Origin: Haladaptatus halobius
GTDB lineage: Archaea; Halobacteriota; Halobacteria; Halobacteriales; Haladaptataceae
Assembly: GCF_020618475.1 (NCBI RefSeq)
Contig: NZ_CP085338.1
Location: 124,001 to 188,000, forward strand
Direction: 5' to 3'
Length of the DNA: 64,000 nucleotides
Below are positions 15,955-26,044 of the stretch, piece by piece. Each line of letters opens with the position of its first letter. Within the stretch, counting starts at the first letter, position 1. Under the pieces are notes generated by a model that did not search any database, was not told the DNA's origin, and saw only the letters and a list, made by a program, of their open reading frames with translations. The translations under genes were made by a program, and so were the position numbers.

Positions 15955-17340
15955 ATGTCGAGAGATAGCACTGTGCACGGCACGCGGAGCGATAGCTCAG
16001 CAAAGATGTACGGGCGACGAGGCGTTCTAGCCTTGACCGGCGGCGTACTCGTCGGAGCGTCGATGGTCGGAACGGCAACCGCCGGGTCGAAGCCAACATT
16101 GATAACACCGGACGAACCCCTCGGGACATGGTCGCCGGGGTCGCCAATCGAGCCGACGGATGGATTCGCTGACACGGATTGGACCGCGGGAACCGAACTC
16201 TCCGTGGTGAAGGTGACGAACCTCAATGGTTCGGGTGAGGGATCGCTACTGGATGCGATGACTCGCGAAATCGAAGGTGACGGTCGGGTGGTTGTGTTCG
16301 AGGTCGGAGGTGTGATAGATCTGTCGGAGGTAAACGGGGAACTCGATCCCAAAACGAGTAACATGTTCATCGCCGGTCAGACCGCACCCGGACCCGGAAT
16401 TACGTTGATCAAAGGATCGTTCGAGATAGACGGGGAGAATATCGTCGTCCAGCACATTCGATCCCGTGCAGGAACCGAGACCGCGCCGGGCGCGAGCGGG
16501 GAAGGGGACGCAGCGGACTCGATCACAGTCGCCGACGAGTCACAGAACATTATCGTCGATCACTGCACCGCCTCTTGGGGAACCGACGAGAACCTTTCCT
16601 GCGGCGACACCGCATCAAATGTCACCTTCAGCAACAACCTCATAGCACATGGCCTCGCTGCACCGGGACTCCACCCGGATGGAGAAGAGCACTCGAATGG
16701 GACACTCATCGGTCACGACACGGAGGGTATGGCCATCCTCGGGAACCTCTACGCTCACAACAACGACCGACAACCGCGTCTGAAAGGTGGGACGCGAACC
16801 CTGATTGCGAACAACGTCGTGTACAACTACGACACAGCCGTTCGACTCGGCGACGATGCTGAGTCCAATGCTACCGATGAGTATCCGACACAGGCGAGCA
16901 TCGTGCGGAATGTCTACCGCTCTGGCGACAATACGCCGCTCGACGACCCGGTTGTTGCGATCAATGAGGAAGAGGACGTTCTGAAGGTAAAGGTATTCCT
17001 CGAAAACAACGTGACGCAAGACCAGATCTCCATGCTCCCCAATGACCCAGACCCGCGGTTGGTTGTCGTCGACGATCCGCCCGTATGGTCTGACGGATTC
17101 GACCCTGCATATGGAACCTTTGACAGGATTCTGAAGACGGCGAGTGCTCGTCCAACTCGACGGGTTCGCTACGACGAATCGATCGTACATCAGATCAGAG
17201 CGAGAGAGGGTAGAATCATTGACGGCCAAGATGAAGTCGGTGGTTATCCAACCTTTAGAACGATAATTCGAGAGCTGGATGTGCCAGAGGATGACTTCGG
17301 TGAGTGGTTAGTTACTCACACTAAGGAAGTCGAACAATAA
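15955..17340 (+). CDS. Secreted pectate lyase (PL1-like), Tat-exported
   Basis: A 461-residue exported beta-helix enzyme. A twin-arginine signal is visible at about 18-44 (YGRRGVLALTGG, then a hydrophobic run ending TATAG). In the mature part, IVVQHIRSRAG, NIIVDHCTASWGTDENL and AHNNDRQPRLKGG match pectate lyase strands, the last holding the RxPR arginine region used for beta-elimination of polygalacturonate. It is the only clear exported depolymerase in the window, so it should start pectin breakdown outside the cell. A TATA box lies 28 nt before the ATG. Family assignment to PL1 rather than a neighbouring beta-helix family is likely but not certain. Confidence 0.8.
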   Translation: MSRDSTVHGTRSDSSAKMYGRRGVLALTGGVLVGASMVGTATAGSKPTLITPDEPLGTWSPGSPIEPTDGFADTDWTAGTELSVVKVTNLNGSGEGSLLDAMTREIEGDGRVVVFEVGGVIDLSEVNGELDPKTSNMFIAGQTAPGPGITLIKGSFEIDGENIVVQHIRSRAGTETAPGASGEGDAADSITVADESQNIIVDHCTASWGTDENLSCGDTASNVTFSNNLIAHGLAAPGLHPDGEEHSNGTLIGHDTEGMAILGNLYAHNNDRQPRLKGGTRTLIANNVVYNYDTAVRLGDDAESNATDEYPTQASIVRNVYRSGDNTPLDDPVVAINEEEDVLKVKVFLENNVTQDQISMLPNDPDPRLVVVDDPPVWSDGFDPAYGTFDRILKTASARPTRRVRYDESIVHQIRAREGRIIDGQDEVGGYPTFRTIIRELDVPEDDFGEWLVTHTKEVEQ

Positions 17341-17754
17341 ACCCTCCCAATACTCGGTTCACTCTGGTCGAACGCTGCTTTGTTGAGTAGAAATACTGAT
17401 AGTAATCTCGGGGAACTCTCAAAGTAGTCGTTAGCGAGATAAGAAAGACCATTTGCAGGTCAATTTGAAACAGTTCCTGCTCACTAAGTTGTTCAAAATC
17501 ACGCGTCACAGATCCACTAAACCCTCTAGTCTTAACCCCATCGACGCTAATTTGGTTTAGTAATACATAATTTATGATTCTTAAAATGGTCATATTTGAC
17601 AGTTGCAGATCTTCATATGGGTTTCCCACTGGAAGTAGTGGTGTCTCGAGATCTTCTTCATACGTCTCTAGCCGGGAGTAGCGACCATCCTATAACGGTT
17701 ACTTAGATGAACGAAATAATGTATGAATCGCCGGGGTGGGCTTAGAGCCAGTTG
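17341..17754. other. Intergenic region with no supported gene
   Basis: 413 nt between convergent pectate lyase and rhamnosidase genes, AT-richer than its flanks. An open frame on the minus strand (17321-17629) shows no recognisable domain. I see no hairpin or repeat strong enough to call. Confidence 0.4.
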
Positions 17755-20463
17755 TCACTTGACCGTGAACCGGAACGTCCCAGCTTCGACATCGAATTCG
17801 ACTCGGTCGGAGGACTCACGAATCTCCTGTACGCCGGGGGGGCTCGTTCTGCTTTCCTCGCTGGGCTTTAGGACGATCTCGTCGTCGACGATAATGGTGG
17901 CGTCGGCCGGGTTGGGCAGCAAGACGGTCGCGGTCGCGTTCCACGGCACCGTCGCGGTAAGCTCGAATACTTCGCCATCTCGTTCCCAAGTACTTTCCAG
18001 TGCACCGTACTCGGTCGGCACTCGACCGGTGGCCGATTCGAGGCCGTTGGCGGGCGGTCTGATTCGGAAGTGGCGATCGTCGTCGAATCGTATGCCGAGG
18101 AGCGTCCGCTGGACGTATATGAACACAGTCGCACCCATAGCGTGAGATTCGCTCCGGTTTTGGCGCTCCTGGTCGGGGAGGGATCTGTTGCGGCAGTGCC
18201 ATGTCTCCCATGTAAATGTCCCGCCCTGCTCTAGAACGTTCGCCCATCCGTCGTTAGTCGGATTTGTAATGAGGTCGACCATCGCCGCCGGTCGGTCGGT
18301 CACTTCAAGTGCTTCGAGCAGCCACGAGACCATCATCGGTCCCATCTGCATGCCCGCCTCAACGACGTGGTCCGCCACCGTCTCGACGGACGACTCTGGG
18401 ACGAGACCGAACGCCAGCGCGAACGCGTTGGCATGTTGAGAGACGTGTTCACTTGATTCGTCGGCGTCACAGCCGTCGACGAAAAGATCGCCATCACAGA
18501 GGCGGTCGACGATGGCCGTCTCTAAGTCCTGCCGTCGGTCTCGGAAGTAGGCTAGTTCAACCTCCGGACGATTGAGTTTCGCACCGATGTTTTCGGCCCG
18601 CTTCAACGCGTTCGTGCAGAGTATGTTAACTGTCGTGCGCGCGGCCCAGTCGCGGTCGTACCCGTAGCGCATCTCTCGGGGCCAGTCGACGATACCCTCC
18701 TCGTACGGGCCGCCGTCGCCGCCGCTAAGATTCGTCACGAGACCCGTCTCGGTGTCAATGTGGCGAACGACGTAGTCAGCGACGGCGCGGACGACTGGGT
18801 AGGCCGTTTCGAGGACGCGTCGGTCGTCGGAGACGAGGTAGTACCGCCAAACCCACTCTGGGAACGACACAGTGAAGTCAGGGATGTCGCGCTTGCCGTC
18901 GCCGTTCGGGTAGACGGCGTTCAGTCGACCTTCTTCGGCCCAGTACCGGTAGTGCGACTGGATAAACTCGTCGACGGCTTGCCTGCTCAACCGCCGCTCG
19001 CCGAAGGCTCGGGTTGTCACCTGCGAGATGTTGAACGCGTCCATCAGGAATTGCCCCTTCTCTCGCGTCGGCGTGTCGATGAACTGCTCTTGACTGCCGT
19101 ACAGCGCAGAGTGACGGGCCAGCTCGACGACCTCGTCGACGGTCCTGTTCGACGACTCGAACATGCCCGCTGTTGGATCCGGAACCTCGTTATGGCAGGT
19201 GATCATCGATACATGGTCGAGCGAGAGCACCTCGCCAGGGTCATCAACCTGGAGGTAGCGGAAGCCGAGATAATTGAATGGGCGAAAGGTCTGCTCACCG
19301 TCGCGCTGGACGTACGCGTATCGCATGTTGGTCCACTGGGTTCCCTCGGTCTCGGAGACCATCCCGTCGTCGTTGCGATGGTATCCGGCGCACATCTCCA
19401 CCCGCCGTCCCGCAACGCCTGACTCGAAGCGGACGACCGGCACGCCTGCGTAGACGCGCCCGAAGTCGAACACAAGCGATCCTGAGTCGGGTTGTTCGAC
19501 TGACTCGGGTTCGACAATCCTGCGCTCAATTTCTCGGTTCTGTGCCATCAGCCGTTTCCACGGCTTGGTCGGATGTGAGCCGACAACTTCCACGTCATCC
19601 CACTCGGTGTCGTCGAACCCCGGTTCATCCCAGCCAAAGGGAATCCGACGTCCGTCAATGACTTCGACTGGTTCGGCTATCTCGCTGTTCCGAAGCGGGG
19701 TGGCGATCCACGGACCCGTGTCTGTCCGCCACGACCCGTCTGTCACCACAGTGCGTTCGCTGCCGTCTGTGAATTCGACAACGAGGCAAAGGATGAATCC
19801 AGGTTCGCTCTCTGGACGACCCTGCCCCTCGCCGTTCCAATTGTTCAACGCACCGATAACATTCTTGCCCGGGTTGAGGGCGTTAGTCACGTCGACTGTC
19901 TTGTAATACTGGTAGTCAGGGTACGAAAACGACTGTCCACGGTCGACGATGCTACCGTTGACTGTGAGCGCATACTTGTGGCTGGCTGAAACGTAGGCGC
20001 GAGCATGGTTGACCTCGTCGTCGAGCGTAATCGGCTTCCGGAAGTACGAAAACTGTCCTTGCTCGAACTCACCATTCTCGGGCCGCCGGATCCACGACGC
20101 CTCCCAGTCATCGGCTTCGAGCAGTCCCATCTCCCACGTCGCGGGGTCGCTCCAAACGCCCTTCATCTCGGATTCGTCCCAAACGCGGACCTTCCAATGA
20201 TACCGTTTGCCCGACATCAGCGGTGCGCCGTCATACTGGACGGCCGGACGAGCTGTCTTCCGTTTACCGGAATCCCAGACGTCGCCCTTGTCGTCGTCGA
20301 GTTTTGTCTGAGTTGACGCGACGAGAACGCGGAATGCCGATTGGCGAGCGCCCCGTCGGTCTGTCTCGACTCGCCACCGCAGACACGGACTGGACTCGTC
20401 GATTCCGATCGGATTCGATGCGTACTCCGTTCTAAGTTCCGTCGGTTGATCCCCAGCGGTCAT
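17755..20463 (-). CDS. GH78 alpha-L-rhamnosidase
   Basis: A 902-residue enzyme with the standard GH78 order: an N-terminal fibronectin-like domain (PTELRTEYASNPIGI, HWKVRVWDE, about 1-120), a jelly-roll domain (about 135-300), a beta-sandwich, an (alpha/alpha)6 catalytic barrel and a C-terminal beta-sandwich. The catalytic acids are E468 in IDTPTREKGQFLMDA, the usual general acid, and E753 in GGTFTWETWH, followed by ESHAMGA with H774. It removes terminal alpha-L-rhamnose. No signal peptide is present, so it should act on imported oligosaccharides. Released rhamnose could feed the cluster at 53.7-59.3 kb. An MFS transporter is divergently encoded 255 nt away. Confidence 0.93.
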   Translation of the reverse strand: MTAGDQPTELRTEYASNPIGIDESSPCLRWRVETDRRGARQSAFRVLVASTQTKLDDDKGDVWDSGKRKTARPAVQYDGAPLMSGKRYHWKVRVWDESEMKGVWSDPATWEMGLLEADDWEASWIRRPENGEFEQGQFSYFRKPITLDDEVNHARAYVSASHKYALTVNGSIVDRGQSFSYPDYQYYKTVDVTNALNPGKNVIGALNNWNGEGQGRPESEPGFILCLVVEFTDGSERTVVTDGSWRTDTGPWIATPLRNSEIAEPVEVIDGRRIPFGWDEPGFDDTEWDDVEVVGSHPTKPWKRLMAQNREIERRIVEPESVEQPDSGSLVFDFGRVYAGVPVVRFESGVAGRRVEMCAGYHRNDDGMVSETEGTQWTNMRYAYVQRDGEQTFRPFNYLGFRYLQVDDPGEVLSLDHVSMITCHNEVPDPTAGMFESSNRTVDEVVELARHSALYGSQEQFIDTPTREKGQFLMDAFNISQVTTRAFGERRLSRQAVDEFIQSHYRYWAEEGRLNAVYPNGDGKRDIPDFTVSFPEWVWRYYLVSDDRRVLETAYPVVRAVADYVVRHIDTETGLVTNLSGGDGGPYEEGIVDWPREMRYGYDRDWAARTTVNILCTNALKRAENIGAKLNRPEVELAYFRDRRQDLETAIVDRLCDGDLFVDGCDADESSEHVSQHANAFALAFGLVPESSVETVADHVVEAGMQMGPMMVSWLLEALEVTDRPAAMVDLITNPTNDGWANVLEQGGTFTWETWHCRNRSLPDQERQNRSESHAMGATVFIYVQRTLLGIRFDDDRHFRIRPPANGLESATGRVPTEYGALESTWERDGEVFELTATVPWNATATVLLPNPADATIIVDDEIVLKPSEESRTSPPGVQEIRESSDRVEFDVEAGTFRFTVK

Positions 20464-20718
20464 CCAAATTGTCTGTTGGACGATGTGAGTAATAAAAGTG
20501 TGCTATCGCTGTGCCGTCGCGTCACGGAGGGGGTTCATCCGTCGAATGTGGACCGACTATTGCAATAGCTATCTAAGGCTCTCGCGAGGGCCTGCCATGG
20601 ACTCTCAGTTGACTGTCTCGGTCCGGCAATACTTTGACAGTGGTGCCAAGGCCGACACCGAAGCCAGCAAAATCCGGAGGGACACGAACTTTTTTGCGCT
20701 CGCCAGTTCTGATGATGA

Positions 20719-21984
20719 ATGGTGCCCTCACTGGGAAATAGGAGACAACAGGCTATTATCGCGATAGCGGCGATTCTGCGCTTACTCAGCACCGTATTGC
20801 TTGGGACATCAATGGCTGTGTACATTGGCCGGGATGCTTCGCCGTTTGCGGTGAGTTTGGCGCTGACAGCATATCACCTCGGGATGCTCCTGTTCGCACC
20901 TGTGTGGGGCGCCGTCGCCGATATCACCGGCCGACGGCGTCTCGTCCTGGTCGCGACTACAGCATTCGCGAGCGTAACGATCATGCCGCTCGCGTTTTCT
21001 CACGGCGTATGGATGCAGATCGGTCTCCGTTGGTTGTACGCCGCCTTCGCGGCTGGCTTCGGGTCGATGATGCTGACAATCGTAAGCGAACGTGGTGGAG
21101 CAGATCGACGGGGGCAGTCCATCGGGTTCTACAACAGTGTGACCGCGATCGGAGGTATTGGCGGCCGACTGCTCGTCGGCGTCCTCTTAGGGTTGTTCGT
21201 TCCCTCGACCATGTATCTGCTCATCGCCGTCCTGACCGCAGCATCCGCGTTCGCGGCGGCGTTCGTCAGCGATCCAACTCCTAACCAGACGGGCGACCTA
21301 AACACCTCCGAACTTGTTGCAGAAATGCGCCGTCGGCTTCTCCCGTCAGTCGGACAGCGCGACCACCTGAGCCCTAACGGCCTAAGTTGGCTGTATCTCG
21401 GTCTCATATTACGGAATATGACCCAAAAAGGGATCGGCAGCGTACTTCCAATTTTTCTCCTCGCTGAGGTCGGTGTAACCGAATTCATCATGGGCGCACT
21501 CCTCGCCGTCAGTCCGACTCTGCGCACTTTGTTTATGTATCTGCTTGGCCGGGCAACCGATACAATTGGGCGGAAACCGCTCATCGTCGCCGGCCTCACG
21601 GGCGCCGGCGTACAGGCGCTCGTTCTGACTGTCGTTTTGATTCCTAGCGTGCTGGTCGCGCGCATCGGCCTCTTGGGGCTGGGATTTACGATCCACGCCA
21701 TTACGTTCTCAGCGCTAACTACTGGCTCGGTCGCGTTCATCGGTGATGTCGCACCGCAAGACCGCGAGTCGGAGTTAATGGGTCTCCGTACGACTGCTCG
21801 TGGTGTCGGTGGTGTGCTCGGCCCGCTCGCGGTCGGGGCAGCGGCTACTATCTGGAGCTACCAGGTCGCGTTCCTAGGTGCGAGTGGCCTCGCGTTCGTC
21901 GGCGCATTCGTCGTTGCGCGCATGCTCGTTGAGAGTCAACATCAGGCAGAACAGCGCACGCTAATTGCACGCCTCAGGAACTGA
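20719..21984 (+). CDS. Major facilitator superfamily transporter
   Basis: A 421-residue membrane protein with about 12 hydrophobic segments in two halves. The conserved cytoplasmic loop between segments 2 and 3 reads GAVADITGRRRLVLV, and its repeat in the second half is GRATDTIGRKPLIVAG, the MFS motif A. The second half also has DVAPQDRESELMGLRTTARGVG. A T-rich ACTTTTTTG box (about 20688-20696) lies near -25. It is divergent from the rhamnosidase, so a sugar or oligosaccharide is a reasonable cargo, although the overall motif pattern is also seen in drug-efflux type carriers. Confidence 0.85.
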   Translation: MVPSLGNRRQQAIIAIAAILRLLSTVLLGTSMAVYIGRDASPFAVSLALTAYHLGMLLFAPVWGAVADITGRRRLVLVATTAFASVTIMPLAFSHGVWMQIGLRWLYAAFAAGFGSMMLTIVSERGGADRRGQSIGFYNSVTAIGGIGGRLLVGVLLGLFVPSTMYLLIAVLTAASAFAAAFVSDPTPNQTGDLNTSELVAEMRRRLLPSVGQRDHLSPNGLSWLYLGLILRNMTQKGIGSVLPIFLLAEVGVTEFIMGALLAVSPTLRTLFMYLLGRATDTIGRKPLIVAGLTGAGVQALVLTVVLIPSVLVARIGLLGLGFTIHAITFSALTTGSVAFIGDVAPQDRESELMGLRTTARGVGGVLGPLAVGAAATIWSYQVAFLGASGLAFVGAFVVARMLVESQHQAEQRTLIARLRN

Positions 21985-22195
21985 CACAATTGATCGGAAA
22001 CTCGGTTCGTATTAGTTTTCTCCATACTTCTTTCACTCCTCGAACTCCTATTCTGTGCTTACCATCTGAAACGCGAATTGATCTTCACAGACGCTGCTCC
22101 CGGCGACAGGTATTCATATAGACTGATCCCGTCGACAGTCAAAGAGCATTTTGTCCAATCACCCGTGTTCGTGTTCCGACAGATAATCCCCGCGT

Positions 22196-22948
22196 TTATA
22201 GTAGCGACTTCACGTCGCGCATGATCTTGTCGGGATCACCGGTAGGGGAGAACTCGCAGCCGACGAAGCCGTCATAGCCGGTTTCAGCAATTGCGTCGAA
22301 GATATTCGAGTAGTTCAGCTCACCGGTACCTGGTTCGTGACGTCCAGGATTGTCGGCGATATGGATGTGGCTGATGACATTAAGGTGCTCGCGGAAACTC
22401 CGAATGACGTCACCACTCATGATCTGCTCGTGGTAGAAGTCGAATAGGAGACGCACGCTCGAACTGTCGACCGTCTCGATGATCTCCGCACCCTCGGCAG
22501 CGGTAGCCACTGAGTGATCAGGGTGATCAATGCACGTGTTGAGGGGTTCGAGTACGAGAGTAACGCCCGCTGACTCGGCAGCGGGTGCCACCTCACGTAG
22601 AACGTTCACGACAGAATTGCGCTCTGTCTCCTTATCTAGACCATCCTGGACCTGTCCGGCTTTAACATTGATATTTTTACAATCCACCCGCTCTGCGAGG
22701 TCGATCGAGCGTTTGATATTGTTGATTGCATCCACAGATCGATCCGGGCGATTGAGTGGCGGGCGCGAACCGGACATATAGACGAACGCCAGTCCGTGTT
22801 CTTTGCATCGCTCTCCAATCGTCACCACATCATGGTCAAAACCATACAGTTCGATGCCGTCGAACCCTGCTTCTGCGACACGATCCACATGTTCTGGCAT
22901 CGGATCCTCATTGAATAGAAGATTAAGGTATGCCGTCAGTCTGAACAT
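22196..22948 (-). CDS. TIM-barrel sugar isomerase/epimerase, hydroxypyruvate isomerase-like (1 of 3)
   Basis: A 250-residue xylose isomerase-like TIM barrel. VTLVLEPLN, LLFDFYHEQIM, SHIHIADNPGRHEPGTGELNY and FVGCEFSP match the hydroxypyruvate isomerase/OtnI branch, where two glutamates, a histidine and an aspartate bind the metal. Homologues isomerise hydroxypyruvate or 2-oxo-tetronate, or act as epimerases on keto sugars. Encoded on the minus strand, with a Gfo/Idh/MocA oxidoreductase 489 nt upstream on the same strand. A role in a keto-sugar or keto-glycoside pathway is plausible; the substrate is unknown. Confidence 0.8.
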   Translation of the reverse strand: MFRLTAYLNLLFNEDPMPEHVDRVAEAGFDGIELYGFDHDVVTIGERCKEHGLAFVYMSGSRPPLNRPDRSVDAINNIKRSIDLAERVDCKNINVKAGQVQDGLDKETERNSVVNVLREVAPAAESAGVTLVLEPLNTCIDHPDHSVATAAEGAEIIETVDSSSVRLLFDFYHEQIMSGDVIRSFREHLNVISHIHIADNPGRHEPGTGELNYSNIFDAIAETGYDGFVGCEFSPTGDPDKIMRDVKSLL

Positions 22949-23437
22949 AATCTCTCATCGCCTGAAGAGATATAATATCTTTCGGACGCGACAGCCCAAT
23001 TGAGGTGGTGAGTTCATCTCATTCATATCTTCAAGTAACAAGGTGCGCGCGGACATTGGTCTTGGCCATCCCAACTTCATCGTTGAAATAGGTAATCACG
23101 TAGTGCCGGTACTGTCTAGTTTACTTCCTCGACTGGTGTTCATTTACCAAGTGCTTGATTCGGTCGTTAAAAATTATAGTAATGTATAAACAGCGTAAGT
23201 CATTGCGGGACGATCTGCCGACTGTCCATCCACGACGAATGAAAGCAGTCGGTTACCATTTTGAAGGTGTGAGATCACTTTCTGGTGTGGTTTCGGTCAT
23301 GGTAATCGAACCAACCGCTTAATTCGAATAATACTGTTTGGCCAAAGGCAACCCTGTTCATTCTTCCCAGTTAAGGGTGTGACGATCGTATCTCTCGCGC
23401 AGCAGGACTCTCTTCCTGTGAAGCTACAAGGAAGGAA
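22949..23437. other. AT-rich intergenic region
   Basis: 489 nt without a supported gene, containing the promoter of the isomerase on its left and the 3' flank of an oxidoreductase gene on its right. Nothing else was recognised. Confidence 0.4.
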
Positions 23438-24529
23438 TCACTCTGAGATGCTGACCGGCCGACCAATATCGGCAGACTGGTAGATTGCCTCGATGATCTC
23501 AACGGCTTTGCGAGCTTCACCCCCGTCAAGCATGTACTCACCGGCTGAGGAGAGCGAATCGAGAAAGTCGGCAATGTTGTGGCGATGGAGAGTATAATCG
23601 ATTGACATTGGATCGGCGGTGCCACCACCGGTTTCGGTTTCTTCCCTGAAATCCTCGCGTATCCGCTGATCATCGGGACGGTTTTTGCGGAACTGCCAAG
23701 TAGTGAGTTCATCTTCGAGCAGTTCGGCGGTGCCATCGCGTCCAGCCACCTGAATGCGTTTGAGTGATCCAGGGTATATGGAAGTGGCACCAAGAATCTG
23801 CCCAACTGCACCGTTACGATATCGGAGGACGGCGACGGCGGTGTCCTCGACCTCAAGACGGGCAGAGTCATGGGCGCGCGTGGCAGTATAAGCAAAAACC
23901 TCCTCTATGGGATTGGTCTCAGCCTCGAGATTGGAAGTAGTTGCGCCGGCGAGCCACTGAATAGCGTCGACGCCGTGGATCGATTGATTCATTAGAGCAC
24001 CACCTCCGTCAAGTTCCTGCGTGCCCTGCCAGCGATCCTGCCCGTAGTATTCATCGTCGCGCCACCACGGCACGTAGGTGTTCATCACCGAAAGTTCACC
24101 AAAGCGCCCCTCTGCAGTTGCCTCGTAGAGTTGTCTCACCACCGGATTGTATCGTTGGGGAAAGATACCACCGAGACTGACGCTGTTTTCTTCGGTAGTA
24201 CGGCGCATCCGGTCGATTCGCTCGGTCGTTATCTCTAGTGGCTTCTCACAAAGAACATGGATGCCCCGCTCGGCGGCAGCGACCGCCGGTTCAAGATGCG
24301 CGCCGCTCGGCGTGCAGATTGACAGCACGTCAGGTTCCTCGTCATCGAGCATCTCATCAGTATCGGCGTACCACGTACAGTCGTACTCCTGGGCAAACTC
24401 CCGGCCCTTTTGTTCAGTTTTGCATGACCCCGCGACTAGCGTCGCATTGTCGAGATCCGCTATGGACAGAGCGTGCATCTTGGCGACCGCGCCGATGCCG
24501 GAAATGGCGATTCGGTGTTCGTCTACCAT
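23438..24529 (-). CDS. Gfo/Idh/MocA family oxidoreductase (2 of 4)
   Basis: A 363-residue NAD(P)-dependent sugar oxidoreductase. The Rossmann loop ISGIGAVAKMHA is at 9-20, EKP is at 95-97, and the active-site segment LDGGGALMNQSIHGVDAIQW gives H185 and D188. Its closest relative in the window is the protein at 29209 (GGCLMNQAIHLIDLLQW), so the two are likely paralogues with related substrates. It lies upstream of the hydroxypyruvate isomerase-like gene and is divergent from a mannonate dehydratase, suggesting uronate or aldonate chemistry. Confidence 0.85.
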   Translation of the reverse strand: MVDEHRIAISGIGAVAKMHALSIADLDNATLVAGSCKTEQKGREFAQEYDCTWYADTDEMLDDEEPDVLSICTPSGAHLEPAVAAAERGIHVLCEKPLEITTERIDRMRRTTEENSVSLGGIFPQRYNPVVRQLYEATAEGRFGELSVMNTYVPWWRDDEYYGQDRWQGTQELDGGGALMNQSIHGVDAIQWLAGATTSNLEAETNPIEEVFAYTATRAHDSARLEVEDTAVAVLRYRNGAVGQILGATSIYPGSLKRIQVAGRDGTAELLEDELTTWQFRKNRPDDQRIREDFREETETGGGTADPMSIDYTLHRHNIADFLDSLSSAGEYMLDGGEARKAVEIIEAIYQSADIGRPVSISE

Positions 24530-24976
24530 TGATATTCAGTCACATGGTTCTGAATTGGAGACAAAAAACCTATCGAAGCCGTCATTGCCAGACACGCAAT
24601 CTCTGAAGGCTGATGACAGATGCATTACAATAGTCTCAATTGCGGTACTGTCCAGATACCCGTCTAGGTAATATCCGAAACGAGATTCCCTCTCAGGCAC
24701 TGTCTCGTCAACGGATGAGAACCTCACCGACGGACGTACGATCGTTGAGTGCCTGATTCGGCTGCTGATAGTTATACTACTAGACGAAGGCAGCAAACGA
24801 GCATTCCACTCGCTGTAGGAGAGGCTCACTTCAATTGGTTCGAGTTCTAACAACTCATAGACAACCGGTATGTAGATATTGTACAACTGAATGCCACCCT
24901 CTTTTGTTTTTCCCTCCTCTAATTTATTAGAAAAATAATACAACAGTATTTTGTCCTTGAGAATTCATGACCAACT
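24530..24976. other. Intergenic region between divergent oxidoreductase and mannonate dehydratase genes
   Basis: 447 nt. A minus-strand open frame (24536-24943) has no recognisable domain and is not called. The run TAATTTATTAG around 24919-24930 may be the core promoter of the mannonate dehydratase. Confidence 0.4.
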
Positions 24977-26044
24977 ATGGAAAACAAAGACAAGAACAGT
25001 GGCACATGCGACGGCGCGAACATTCGAGTCGGTGTTCGGACGCGAGCGCTATCGATGGCGCGTCTCAGGTATATCAAACAACTCGGTGCGACCGACCTAT
25101 TCGTTGACCACGCCGACACGCAGGAAGAGCCCGACGAATTCAACGATCGAGATGGCACTGATACGCTTGTTGTCGGTCGGGATGCAATACCCACCGTTAC
25201 TGAACTTAGAGCCGCCCGTGAGCGCGTCGAAGACGCGGGACTCACGCTTACGGGAATCCAGTCGCTCCCGTTCTCACTGTATGGTGACATCATGTTCGGA
25301 CGTGATGGAGCTGACGAGGCGTTGGATCAAATCACGACACTCGTGAGTAACCTTGGCGCAGCGGAAATTCCTATTCTCGGCTATCAGTGGAATCCACGAG
25401 GCGTTGTCCCGATGCGAACTACGCCGACCGAACTCCGTGGGGGGGCAGTCGGCACCGCCTTCAACCTCAACGAACTCGACGACCCTCACCAACTTCCCCC
25501 TGAACTTGACCGAGAGTATACCGAGACAGAGTTCTGGGAAAACTATCGGACGTTTTTAGAAACGGTTCTTCCAGTTGCCGAAGAGGCCGGCGTCAAACTT
25601 GCTCTGCATCCAGTCGATCCACCGGTGTTGGAGTCACTTGGGGGCATCCCGCGACTGTTCCGAAACGTCGAGAATTTCGAGCGCGCGATGGAGATAGTCC
25701 CGAGTGATAATCATGGGTTGAAACTTTGTCTGGGTTGTTTCTCGCAGATGGGCGAAGATGTATATCAAGTGCTCCACCGCTTCGGTAGACGTGATAAAAT
25801 TGTCTTTGTTCACTTCCGCGACGTAGAAGGTGAGGTTCCCAGATTCAATGAGACGTTCGTGGACGAGGGCAATTTTAGCACTATTAAAGCTCTCAGGGTG
25901 ATGCATGACATTGGATTTAATGGTGTCATCATCCCTGATCATGTCCCGAAAATGGTTGGCGATGACGACTGGCGACACCGTGCCCGCGGATTCACCGTCG
26001 GTTATCTCCGAGGCGTCGTTGAAACGGTCCAATCAGAACACTGA
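24977..26044 (+). CDS. uxuA: Mannonate dehydratase family (UxuA-like)
   Basis: A 355-residue TIM-barrel protein with the UxuA set of motifs: VKLALHPVDPP, LKLCLGCFSQMG, IVFVHFRDVEG, FNETFVDEGNFS and GVIIPDHVPKMVGDDDWR. In the known enzymes the histidines and cysteine of these motifs hold Mn2+, and D-mannonate is dehydrated to 2-keto-3-deoxygluconate, the last specific step of glucuronate degradation. Length is slightly below the bacterial average (about 390). With no UxuB/UxaC seen here, one of the oxidoreductases nearby may supply mannonate, or the substrate may differ. The protein starts at the first ATG. Confidence 0.85.
   Translation: MENKDKNSGTCDGANIRVGVRTRALSMARLRYIKQLGATDLFVDHADTQEEPDEFNDRDGTDTLVVGRDAIPTVTELRAARERVEDAGLTLTGIQSLPFSLYGDIMFGRDGADEALDQITTLVSNLGAAEIPILGYQWNPRGVVPMRTTPTELRGGAVGTAFNLNELDDPHQLPPELDREYTETEFWENYRTFLETVLPVAEEAGVKLALHPVDPPVLESLGGIPRLFRNVENFERAMEIVPSDNHGLKLCLGCFSQMGEDVYQVLHRFGRRDKIVFVHFRDVEGEVPRFNETFVDEGNFSTIKALRVMHDIGFNGVIIPDHVPKMVGDDDWRHRARGFTVGYLRGVVETVQSEH

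Noticed and set aside
17321-17629. 102-codon minus-strand frame between pectate lyase and rhamnosidase
   Set aside because: No family resemblance, no promoter, overlaps the end of the lyase gene; possibly old IS debris but nothing supports that.
24536-24943. 135-codon minus-strand frame upstream of the mannonate dehydratase
   Set aside because: Ser-rich, no domain, begins in an AT-rich promoter-like stretch.
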